Assembly: GCF_024166365.1 (NCBI RefSeq)
Contig: NC_064830.1
Location: forward strand, 89,706,968-89,770,967
Length of the DNA: 64,000 nucleotides
Reading direction: 5' to 3'
Origin: Elephas maximus indicus
Taxonomy: Eukaryota > Chordata > Mammalia > Proboscidea > Elephantidae
Under the pieces are notes generated by a model, which saw only the letters and a list, made by a program, of their open reading frames with translations, made no database searches and was not told the origin of the DNA. Within the stretch, counting starts at the first letter, position 1; every line of letters starts with the position of its first letter. Both the position numbers and the translations under genes were made by a program. Below are positions 46,171 to 58,100 of the stretch, piece by piece.

Positions 46171-49100
46171 TATATATATATAAGGCACAGTGCTAAGCAT
46201 TTTATATTCACAGTCTTATTTCATCCTAAAAAACTACCCTATGAGATTGGTACTATACTCAGTTTTTAGATGAGAAAACTGAGGCTCAGAGGCATCAAGT
46301 AATTTACTCAAAGTTACAGTTAGGAAGTAGTAGAACTAGGATTTAAACCTTGTATCACCAATTTCAAAAGGCAAATGCTTCGGGAATATACATGAGTGTG
46401 TGGGAAAGGGGTTCAGGACCCTTCACCCTTCCTCTCCTGCCCTATAGTCTTGGACATCTCTGTTTTTCTTGCCCACTTCCAACTGCTCTAGGCAGGGAAA
46501 ATTGGATTGGGTCAGGGAATCAGAGCGTTCCTACCGGGTGGCTCCTGGCTCTAGCTCAATCCCTGGTCTAGCTGCTTGCAGCATGTTCTCAAACATCTCA
46601 TCAGTGTAGCAGAGCGTACTAACAGAGGACAGAGCACCCTACCACAAGAAGTGTCAAGTGTGAAGACAGCCTGAAGTGACGTCATTAAGCACTAAACGGG
46701 GTAGCTTTCCCATTTTTTTTTTTTGACTTTTTTTTTTTGTAGTAAATATATACACATATATTTTAAATATATAGGTAACAAAACTTTTGCCATTTCAACA
46801 ATCTTCGCATGTTCAATTCCATGACATTCAATATACTCATCGTGTTGTTCAACCATCAACGTTCTCCGATTTTTCCATCACCCTAAGCTCAGTAGGAAAC
46901 CCTGGTGGCGTGGTGGTTAAGAGCTATGGCTGCTAACCAAAGGTCAGCAGTTCGAATCCACCAGGCACTCCTTGGAAACCCTGTGGGCAGTTCTACCCTG
47001 TCCTGTAGGGTTGCTATGAGGCAGGATCAACTCGACAGCAATGGGTTTTTTGGGTTAAGCTCAGTGTCCCCTAAGCACTGTGTCTTCCTTTCTCCCTCCC
47101 ACTCACTCATCCCTGGTAACCACTAATAAACCATGTTTTTTTTTTTTAATATTTATGCAATCTTCGCATTCTTTTTACTACTATATCCATGTTTTATTTT
47201 ATTATTTTAAAACAATGTAGCCTCCCTCGCCAATCCTCAGTTAATTGAGCCTCAAAGGGATGCACCATGTTTGTCCTCTGGTTCATGGCTGCATTTTGCT
47301 GGGGTGCACATTGGACTGCTCAAAGCACGTTGCTGCTTGTCTTAGGAGGTATCCTGGCTGTCTCAGAGGATCTTTGCCACCAGCTCAGTTTCCAGGGCCT
47401 CTGCCCCTTTCCCCACGAGTTTTACCTGCTTCCAGTATCCATGGTGTTCCTAACTCCAAGCCCCTCGTTCTCCTGCTCCTCAGGTTACACGGTGACCTGG
47501 CTGCCCTCCCGGAGACACACATCACTGCTGGCAGCTGGAGCCCCCCGGTACCAGCACACGGGGCAGGTGCTGCTGTTCCAAGCGCCAAATGGCGGAGGAC
47601 GCTGGAGCCAGTTCCAGAAAATAGACGGGGCCCAGGTGAGCGCAGCCAAGGGGCATCCGCACAACAGAGGCTGCCTGGGACATTCATTATAGTCCCTGTT
47701 ATTCTTTGAACACTCATCCACTTACTGCGTGGTTGTAAAAAATGGCATGGTGGTAGGGGCATCTGACATCCTCTAACTTCACAAGGGGGAAGGAGAATCA
47801 AGATCAACAACCCAAGGCTGATTCTTATGAGGTGGAGGTCAGGCATGCCTCTACCCTCCAACCCTTTTACCAGTTCTGACACAATCTGTCCCTGCTATGA
47901 TACTCTCTACTTCTCTGCTGGGTTTGACAGTTCATTGCAATGGCCACACAGAATTCACACACCATACTCACAGCTATGGGGTTTTATTAGGGAAGCAACA
48001 GGTTACAATTCAGGATCAAGAATGACTCAGGATACAGTTCTTCCATCAGGACAGCCTCTCCTCAGCTGTGCCCCCAGGCAGGCCTCCCTCTGGCCCTTGG
48101 CCTCTCGGCCTCACCTCTGCCCTGGTCAGGCAAGTATTACAAAGCTCTTTAGCTCTGCCAATAAGTGCCCAGGGGCACCCCACTCCACCAGGAAGCCTCC
48201 TGCCCAAAGGCTCTCAGCTCTCTAGTTCCCTAGGTTGGCACACCCACTGTAACCACCTTGTTCCATGGGCCAGGACGCCCATCTCTCCATCTTGAGCAGT
48301 CTTCTCATTTTGCTGCTGCCATGTCTCTGCTGCTGCTTCTTGCCGTCTTGCGCCATGTCTGGTGTTACAGTTCTTGCTCTGTCTCCCGGGTCTAGGAGGT
48401 TCTCAGCGCAAGGACCCCAGGGTGAAAGGATACCCTTTTTTCTTCTTGGTGGTAGTGAGGTTCCTGCCATCTGCCTCTGGGATGGCTCATCTTAAGCCTA
48501 GCGGGATGGCAAAAATGACCAATCCTCTCGTTAGGATTCCCATCCTCCCATCCTCGCAAGGGTGCCATAAGCCTTATGTGCATTATTAGCAACCTATCCA
48601 ATCCCCTTGGTGGGCCACAAGCACCTCATTTGCATAGTCCCACCCAGCAGCTTGGTGGGAGGTACAAGACCATGGTGAGAAAGACCGAATAAAGCGATCC
48701 ATTGCACCCCAGTGGCACAAGCACTACACAAACATTATCACATTTGCTTCTCCCAAACACCTCTGAGGAGAGCTTTGTCATCTCCATTTCACAGTTTAAA
48801 AAATTAATCTCGAAGAACTCAACTTGTCCTATTCATATAGGCTTTCAGGTTGGATCCAGGATTTGAATCTGCATTTGAGGGGCTGGAAGAAGATGGACTT
48901 GGTGCAGCTGATGGGGAAAGAGGATCTCCTGAGATCCCTGCCTCTTCCTCAAACATCTTCCTCTTCCTACAGATCGGCTCTTATTTTGGTGGGGAGCTTT
49001 GTGGCATCGACATGGACCAAGATGGGGAGACGGAGCTGTTGCTTATTGGAGCCCCCCTGTTCTATGGGGAGCAGAGAGGAGGCCGGGTGTTTGTCTACCA

Positions 49101-52100
49101 TAGAAAACAGGTGTGGACCAGGAGGACGTTGAGGCAAGGGAGTAGGAAGAAGCAGAGGTTCATAGGCCTATTCAGGTCCTGATTATTCTGAAAAATTTTC
49201 CATGTCTGATCATGTGTTAATCAAACTTTTAGAACAACAGACAAGCAGTAGCTAATACTCATTGGGGGTGGACTGTGTACGAAACCCAGGGCCCAACCTT
49301 TTATGTATATCTGACCTCATTTTATCCTCACAATCACTTTCTGAGATACTACAAGCTTTATCTGACAGATGGGTACACTGAGGCCAGCAAGGTTAAGTAA
49401 CTTTCCAAAGCCACAAGGTCACACAGATGAAGGCGGAGCTGGATGGCACCATCTTACATTTCTTTACTGTTCTTCACAGTCACACATGCTGTGTTCTGTG
49501 AACATTTGCTGAGTGATTGAATGTGTTGTGACCTGTCTCCTTGCTCTCTCCCAGGTGGGGTTTGAAGAGGTCTCAGAACTTCAGGGGGATCCTGGGTACC
49601 CCCTTGGGCGGTTTGGAGCAGCCATCACTGCCCTGACGGACATCAATGGGGATAGGCTGATGGACGTGGCTGTGGGAGCCCCACTGGAGGACCAGGGGGC
49701 TCTGTACATCTTCAATGGGCGGCGTGGTGGGCTCAGCTCCCGACCTAGCCAGGTGAAGTACCCCTGCCTGCCAATCATAAACCCATTCCAGGCACCTCAA
49801 AGCCTCCAAGCCCAGACCCACTGTCCAGCCTGACTCTTCCCTTCCTCCAACCTGTCCTCTTCCCAGTTTGGCATGAGTTTCTTTTTTGCTCTCAGCGGAT
49901 AAAAGGGAACCAGGTGTTCTCAGGAATTCGGTGGTTTGGACGCTCCATCCACGGGGTGAAGGACCTTGGAGGTGATGGCTTGACAGATGTGGCTGTAGGA
50001 GCTGAGGGTCAGGTGATCATACTGAGGTGAGATGGGACTTCTGAGTCCCACCTAAGAATAACTTCCTCTCTCATCCTTTGAACAGTTACCGTGTAATAGG
50101 TACTGCAATAAATGCTTCGTAGGCATCAGCTCATTTGGTTTTAACCCCAACGCTGTGAGCTACTTTCTCTTTTTATAGTTGTCTTACTCCAGGTTACACA
50201 GTTGCTAGTCAGTGGCAGAACTGGGATTTGTACCCAGGCCTATCTGACACTAAAACCTCCTAGACAAGCAACATTATGTAGCAAGTAAAGACATGGCATT
50301 AGAACCTGATGCCCCAGATTCAGGTTGAAGCTCTGCTATTTACAGGTTGAGTGATCTTACCCCACTCACTTAACTTCTCAGGAGCTAAGTTTCCTCATCT
50401 TTGAAATGATGGTGGCATCCCCTGCTTTCCCATACCTTAGAGTTGTTGGGAGCATTAACGTGACATCATACAGTGAGTAGACATTTATTGAGCACCTACT
50501 ATGTCTTAAGACTCCCCGAGTGGTACAGTTAACACACTTGGCTGCTAGCCAAAAAGTTGAAAGCTTGAGTCCACCCAGAGGTACCTTGGAAGAAAGGCCT
50601 GGTGATTTACTTCTGAAAAATCAGCCATTGAAAACCCTATGGAGCACAGTTCTACTCTGACACACGTGGGGTAGCCATGAGTTGAAATTGACTCAGTAGC
50701 AACTGGTTTGGTACTATGTCTTAAACACTGAACCTGAACCAGGCCCCGGGCACATGGTGTATGTGTGGGGTAATACATAATTAATAAATTAAGCAAATAA
50801 ATGAGTAATTCCAAATTGTAATAAGTGCTGTGGAAGAAGTGAACAGAGTACTGTGAGAGAGACTAATAGGGGAACCTACTATAGACTGGGGAGCCAAAAA
50901 GACCTCTCTGAAGAGATGATATTTGAGTTGGGACTTGAAAGAGGAGATGTCTGCAGAAAGCTGGGGTGAGAGCTTTCTATGCAGAAAATCTGAGCTATGC
51001 CATGGCTGTAAGGCAGGCAGAAGCTTGCTGTGTTCAAAGAACTGAGAGGGCCAAGGTGGCTGGAACGTGGTGGACCAAGGGAGATGAGACTTGGAGAGGC
51101 AGACAATGTGGCATGTATAGTGAAAGTCTGGATTTTATTCTAAATATCATCTGGCCTCACTAAAGGGTTATAAGCATAGAGGCTCAAGATGATTTCTCTT
51201 TTTGAGAACTCAGAGGAAGTAGATCAGAGGGTGCTAGGATGAAGTGGGGAACCGTAATTGGTAATTGCTATTATTATTGAGAAGAAACAGTGACTTTGAA
51301 GTCTGTTTTAGGAAGGAGAGTCCTCTGGACTCTGTAGCTGTGGCAGGGGGAGCCCTGGCATCTGATCGAGGAGGCTCAGTGGAGGCCCCGCTGCTTTTCT
51401 GTCCCACAGCTCCCGACCTGTGGTGGATATCATCACCAGGATGGCTTTCTCCCCGGCTGAGATCCCAGTGCATGAAGTGGACTGCTCCTATTCAGCCAGT
51501 AACAGGAAGAAGGAAGGGGTGAACATCACCATCTGCTTCCAAGTCAAGCCTCTTCTTCCCCAGTTCCAAAGTCAGTGCTGTTCTTCTGCTCCCTAGAACC
51601 CCTGCCCACTCCCATCCGGAGTATGGCCCAGGACCCTTCACTGTTCAGCTCCACATTTTTTCCCCCTGCCCAGGGCCCCTGGTTGCCAATCTCACCTATA
51701 CCCTGCAGCTGGACGGCCATCGGACCAGAAGCCGGGGGCTGTTCCCGGGAGGGAAACATGAGCTCAGCGGGAACACAGCTGTCACCTCCAGGGAGTCCTG
51801 CTCTGAGTTCTGGTTTCACTTCCCGGTAAGGAGCCGGCTCTATAGCTGGGGAATGGGCAGATGAACGCTGGGTGCCAGGCGAGGCTCTGGCACGGTCCAG
51901 TTGAGTGACCAGTCACTTTTCCCTCTCTGTGCTGCCATTTCCTCCACTGTATAATAGTAATAATAGTACTCATACCTTTAATATATTTTCTTCTAGGCCT
52001 TACACCCGCATTTGTAACATGATTTTGATTGCAATGTACTTACCTTTTTTTTTTTTACTACTTTATTCACACATCATATATAAATGCTACTACTCAACTT

Positions 52101-55100
52101 TCATAATTAGTTTTTTTTTTTTTTTTTGTCCGGGGAGCAGTTCTACTGTATCCTGTAGCATTGCTATGAGTTGAAATTAGCTTCAAGGGCTGCAGAATGT
52201 TCAGTCATACAGATTATCCAGCCAAGGTGGTATAGCATGATTTGCCAGGTACCTATGGTCATTTATTATTAACACCCATCCCAGACAGTTTTTTTTAACA
52301 TTAATTTAAACAACTACTGATATGTTCGGGTTGGTTTTGCTTATAGCAGTCCTGTATAAAAATAGGATTGAGATCAAATTATTCTAGTCTCTTAAATATT
52401 CCATAAAAGACGAAGTTTAGAATTGAAGCATAAGATTTGAAGTTTGTTTTAAACTTTTTATTTTGGGAAATTTCAAAGCTATATAAAAGTAGAAAAATGG
52501 TTTCATGAATTCCCATATACCTATCACCCAGTTTCAACGATTGTCAACGCGCACCTAATATTACTTTATTAATAATTCATATCTCCATTCAGTGCTCTTC
52601 TGCCCCTCCCTCGTTACTTTGAAACAAGATTCTGAAATTTTAAATATAAATTTGCCAAAGAAGAGGACAATGTGACATGGTGGAAAGACCCTGGACTCTG
52701 AAGTTAGATCTGGATTCAAGTCCTGACTCTGTTACTTCCTAGTTTTATACCTTAGGAAAACTATGTCACCTTTCTAGATCTCATTTTCTTTTTTTAATTT
52801 TTATTGTGTTTTAAGTGAAATTTTACAAATCAAGTCAGTCTCTCATACAAAAATTTATATACACCTTGCTACATACTCCTAGTTGCTCTCCCATTGATAC
52901 AGCAGATTCTTTCTCTCAGCCTTGTATTCCCCATGTCCATTCAGCCAGGTTCTGTCCCCCTTTGCCTTCTCATCTCCCCTCCAGACAAGAGATGCCAACA
53001 TAGTCTCATGTGTCTATTTGATCCAAGAAGCTCACTCCTCACCAGTATCATTTTCTAGCTTACAGTCCAGTCCAACCCCTGTCTGAAGTGCTGGCTTTGG
53101 GAATGGTTCCTATCTTGGGCTAACAGAAGGTCTGGGGACCATGACCTCTGGGGATCTTCTAGTCTCAGTCAGACCTTTAAGTCTGGTCTTTTTACGAGAA
53201 TTTGAGGTCTGCATCCCATTGCTCTCCTGATCCTTCAGGGATTCTCTGTTGTGTTCCCTGTCAGGGCAGTCTTCAGTTGTAGCTGGGTGCCATCTAGTTC
53301 TTCTGGTCTCAGGCAGATGTAGTCTGTGATTTATATGGCCCTTTCTGTCTCTTGGGCTCATAATTGCCTGTGTCACTGGTGTTCTTTATTCTCCCTTGCT
53401 CCAGGTGGGTTGAGACCAATTGAGGCATCTTAGATGGGCACTTACTTGCATTTAAGACCCCAGACGCCACTCTCCAAAGTGGAATGCAGAATGTTTTCTT
53501 AATAGATTTTATTATGCCAATTGACTTAGATGTCCCCTGAAACCATGGTCCCCAAACCCCCACCCCTGCTATGCTGGCCTTCGAAGCGTTTGGTTTATTC
53601 AGGAAACTTCTTTGCTTTTGGTTTAGTCCAGTTGTGCTGCATTTGTCTCATTTTTAATGTGGGGATATTAATGCCTACCTCTTAGGGCTGGTAGAAACTT
53701 TAGGTGAAATACATTTGAGAGCCTACAAAGTGCCAGTGTTAGGCACTAATAATAACAAAAAAGACTAAGACTCATCTCTCTTCTCAAGGAACTAATATCT
53801 AGAAATGTTGTTGCTGTCAGGTGCCATCGAGTCGGTTCTGACTCACAGCAACCCTATGTACAACAGGACAAAACATTGCCGAGTCGCGCACCACAATCGT
53901 TGCTGTGTTTGAGCCCATTGTTGCAGCCACTGTGTCAATCCATCTTGTTGAGGGTCTTCCTCTTTTTTGCTGACCCACATTTTACCAAGCATGTTGTCCT
54001 TCTCCAGAGACTGGTCCCTCCTGATAACATGTCCAAAATATGTAAGATGAAGTCTTGCCATCCTTGCTTCTAAGGAGCATTCTGGCTGTACTTCTTCCAT
54101 CCAGAACTAGGATATTCTAATTATTCTAGAATTTTCTTTTAAAAACTTTGATTGATTGATAATGGCTGCCTAGAGCAGTTTGACAAGGATTCAGGGACAT
54201 TTGGTAGGGCTCAATGGGGAAAAGTGCTGTGACTGATTAATGATGCCTGCCATGGAATTGGGGCTGAGGAGTGACAATCCCTGTGCTGAGAGGCAACCCC
54301 AAGTATATTTTAGAAACCTAATATGTAGTAAACAATGGCTATTATTACAATTCTCTCTACTGTTAAGGTCCTGAACAGCTAAGTACTAGAATTTAATCAT
54401 TTGTAAGATGTGGACAAAGCACGCATTTAATTGGAAGTCATTTCATGACATAGGCTGTTTTATTCTTCTTATCACCCTCAGGTATGCATTCAAGACCTCA
54501 TCTCTCCCATCAATGTCTCCCTAAATTTCTCTCTTTGGGAGGAAGAAGGGACACCGAGGGACCACAGGGTGGTAAGAAGAGATTGATGGGATTACTGATG
54601 GAGAATACGGGGCAATAGAAATTCAGTTTAGCAAGAAGTGCCTGTCTCACACAGGAGTCTTTTATTTTAAGTGACAGAAACCAAATATGGCTTACTTAAG
54701 CAGGAAAAGGAATTTATGGGTGTTTGTATCTATACCTCAAATGGAAATCTGATGAACTCATTAACCCCCTTATTAGAGTGGGAGAAGGGGAGCCAGGGTG
54801 GTGGCTTGAGGTAATCTCAAGGTAAGGAAATAATGGGTGGACTCTTCAGGGCGTGGCCCCTGCAATGAACCAACTTCATACCTTTGGACTTTGAACACTC
54901 TATTGAAGATGCAAATTCCAGGAACAGAATTCCAAAAGACCTAGCTTTGAGTCCAGGACCATCCAGGGCACCCTGACTAGACTTCTCACCAAAATGCATT
55001 CAGTTAGGGGCAGTTAGTTCCCTCAAAGTCAAACTGAAGTGCTCTTATCACGTGAAAGAAGGAGGAAGAATGTTGGGTAGTCAAAGCAACTGTTATCCAC

Positions 55101-58100
55101 CTTAGTTTACCATATCACACAGTGCCAAAAGCCTGGTTAGACCTAGTCTGGTCTCTGTGAGGTAGGCAGCAGGGTCTGGTGAAAACGACCTGTGTTTTTT
55201 TCCTGGCACGAGCTTGAGCTTGAGCTCTCTGGGTCTATCTTCCCATCTATAAAAAATGAGTCCCAATATTTTATATTGTGAGATCTCTTCCAGAGCTGGC
55301 GACCTCTCACTCCTGAGTAGTGACTGCTTAGTGTGCTCTTTCTTGCCCTTTTCTGCCACCTGGTCATTGCCCCCTGCTGCCTTCTGGTTGCATATAGTGA
55401 GCGTACTCCTGGATACACATGCTCACCCTCCTGAGATCTGAAGATAGCAATGGATGGCTTAGCAAAATATAAAGCCCTGCTGACCAGCTGTTCATCACAC
55501 ACCTAAGGAAATTTCAGTGGACACCTTCCCCGCGCTAAGCCCTATTCTGGGGACCTGCTCCACTGGGGAGCTCATAGGCGAAAGCCAGACAAGTAAATAG
55601 ACAGACTCCACTGCAATAACGCTATGGTAAAATTCGATACAGGGTGGCACAGATCTTTTGCCACAAATCTGGAGGATAAGGAAAGCCTTCCCACAAGAGG
55701 TGACCCTGAAGGTCCCCAGATGGAAAAACGGAGATGGACATTTAGGAAGAAGGCATAAGAATGTGAGAGTGTGGGGTTGTGGGATGGGTAAGGGAGAGAG
55801 AAGACAAGGCCAGAGAGGCCTGTAGCTCTTTAGTGGCCTTTTCAGATGGATTAAGGGGTTTGGCCTTTTCCCTGAGGGTGGCAAGGAGCCAGTAAAGGAA
55901 TTTTAAGGAGAGGAAGGAAATGCCCCATGGAGTTTCCAAGGAGCATCTGGTGGATTTGAACTGCCAGTCTTTTGGTTAGCAGACATAGCTCTTAACCACT
56001 ACGCCACCAGGGTTTCCAGGAAGGAAATCGTACTTGTAAAACAGTAAGGGTAGTAGTGTCAGTATCAGCAGTAGTATTAGTGTCAGAACCTGTCTAACCT
56101 CAGGGGGATGATGACCAGGATCAAGATCAGCCCAAGGCCGACCCTAGGCGGTGGTGGTCAGACATACCTCCACTCTCGAGCCTTTTACCAATTCTGACAC
56201 CAGCTGTCCCTCCCACGGCACTCTGCTTCTCTTCTGGGTTCCATAATCCATTGCAATGGCCACAGAGAACTCACAGACTATACTTACAGTTAAGTGGTTT
56301 ATTAAGGAACAGACTACATCTTGGGATCTGAAACAACAGGCTATAACTCAGGATCAGGAAGCATGTAGGCAAAGTCTCTCTTCAATGCACAACAGCTCTC
56401 AGTTCCTCTAGGCTGTGCAGGACTCCTCTTCTCCCCCTTAGTTCAGGTTCCTCTCGGCCCTGCCATCTGTTACCACCCACTGGGCCCCTTCTGGGCCTGT
56501 CACCACAGGCTCTGCCACTGGGCCCCTTCTGGGCTTCTTGTCATCTTCAGTATTACAGCCCTTGACTGTGTTACAGCTCTTTTAGGAGGTTCCTTGCCTC
56601 CTCTCTCTCTGCTTCTCTCTTCTTCCTGTTTCTTCCTGCCATTTCTCTTTCTGCTTCTTTCTATTTGAAACCTCTATGGGGTCCACACAACTCCTTGTCT
56701 ATTTCAAGGCATAGCCCCTCCCAGTAGGGGGCCACAAACTAATCCAATCCCCTCTCTGTTGGCCACAGATACTTCATTTGCACAGTAGGCTACAACTTAC
56801 CTCATTTGCACATTCTATTGATCAGCCCCTGCAAGGTGCATACCAATCACAAGGCAGGCTGCAGCCCAGGGCCAGACAAAGAGTATCAAACCTTGAGTTG
56901 TTTAAACTGGTTTACAGCTTACCCAGGAAATGTCAATCAACCTGGACAAAAGTAACAAACCCTCTGGGGTAGGAAACTAGTGCAAAGGTAACTCCTCAAG
57001 TCTTAGGGGAAAAATCTCTTAAGGTGTTTTTCCAAAGAACCAAGGCAAAAGGCCATGTAAAGGAACTCGTTTCGCTATAGTATGTTAGGATAGCTTGTTT
57101 GTTTTATTGTGGTAAAAATATACTCAACAAAACATTCGCCAATTCAACAATTTCTACATGTATCATTCAATGACATTGATTACATTCTTCCTGTTGTGCA
57201 GCCATTATCACTATTGTTTTCTAAGTTATTCTGTCATTTACATAAACTCAATGCCCCTAAGCAAAAGCTTCCCCTCTCTCCCTTCCTCCCATAGGATGGG
57301 TTGTTTTTTTGTTTGTTTTATTGCAAGTGTCAAAAACCCAACTCAAAACTGACTTAATCTCTTCGGGCAAGGAAAGGAATCTATTGGCTCCTGTATCTAA
57401 AGAGACCAAGGATAGATTCTGGCTTCACACATAGCTGGATCCAGGCATCCAAATAAGATCATCGGTAATCCGCCTTTCTTCATATCCTTGTATTGGTATC
57501 ATTATCCTTTCACTGGTATCATTGCCAGGCAATCTCTCCTTCATTTTATTAGAACGGCTACCAACAGCCCCAGACATTATCTTTGTAGCCTGGTAACCCC
57601 AAGTAGAAAAGAGAATGCCTCCTTCTCACTTTGGGTCCTTCTCACTATCATGACCTGAGTCATATTTATACCCCTAAACCAGTCCCTGGTGGCAAACTGG
57701 TTAAAGCACTCAGCTACTAACTGAAAGGTCGGCGGTTGAAACCCACCAGCTGCTTCCATGGGAGACAGATGTGGCAGTCTGCTTCTGTAAAGATTTATAG
57801 CCTTGGAAACCCTACGGGGCAGTTCTACTCTGTCCTATAGGGTGACTATGAGTCAGAATCAACTCAATGGCAGTGAGTTTTTTTTTTGTTGTTGTTTTAA
57901 ACCAGTCCCTGGCACCGAGCCTGGGTTAGGTACCCACTGCTGGCCCTGGAGTAGGACCAGGCACACAGGGGCAAGGGGTGATCAGCCCCAACTTAATGCC
58001 AAGTTCTAGGAAGCAGGGAGTAGTGTTCCCCAATGGAAAGTTAAGGTGTAGCTATTGGAAGGAGGGGAATAGACATCTGTACTGTCACGTATGTACTTTA

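Noticed and set aside
47385-47882. 165-codon minus-strand frame
   Set aside because: It is the shadow of ITGAL exon 12 and adjacent intron.
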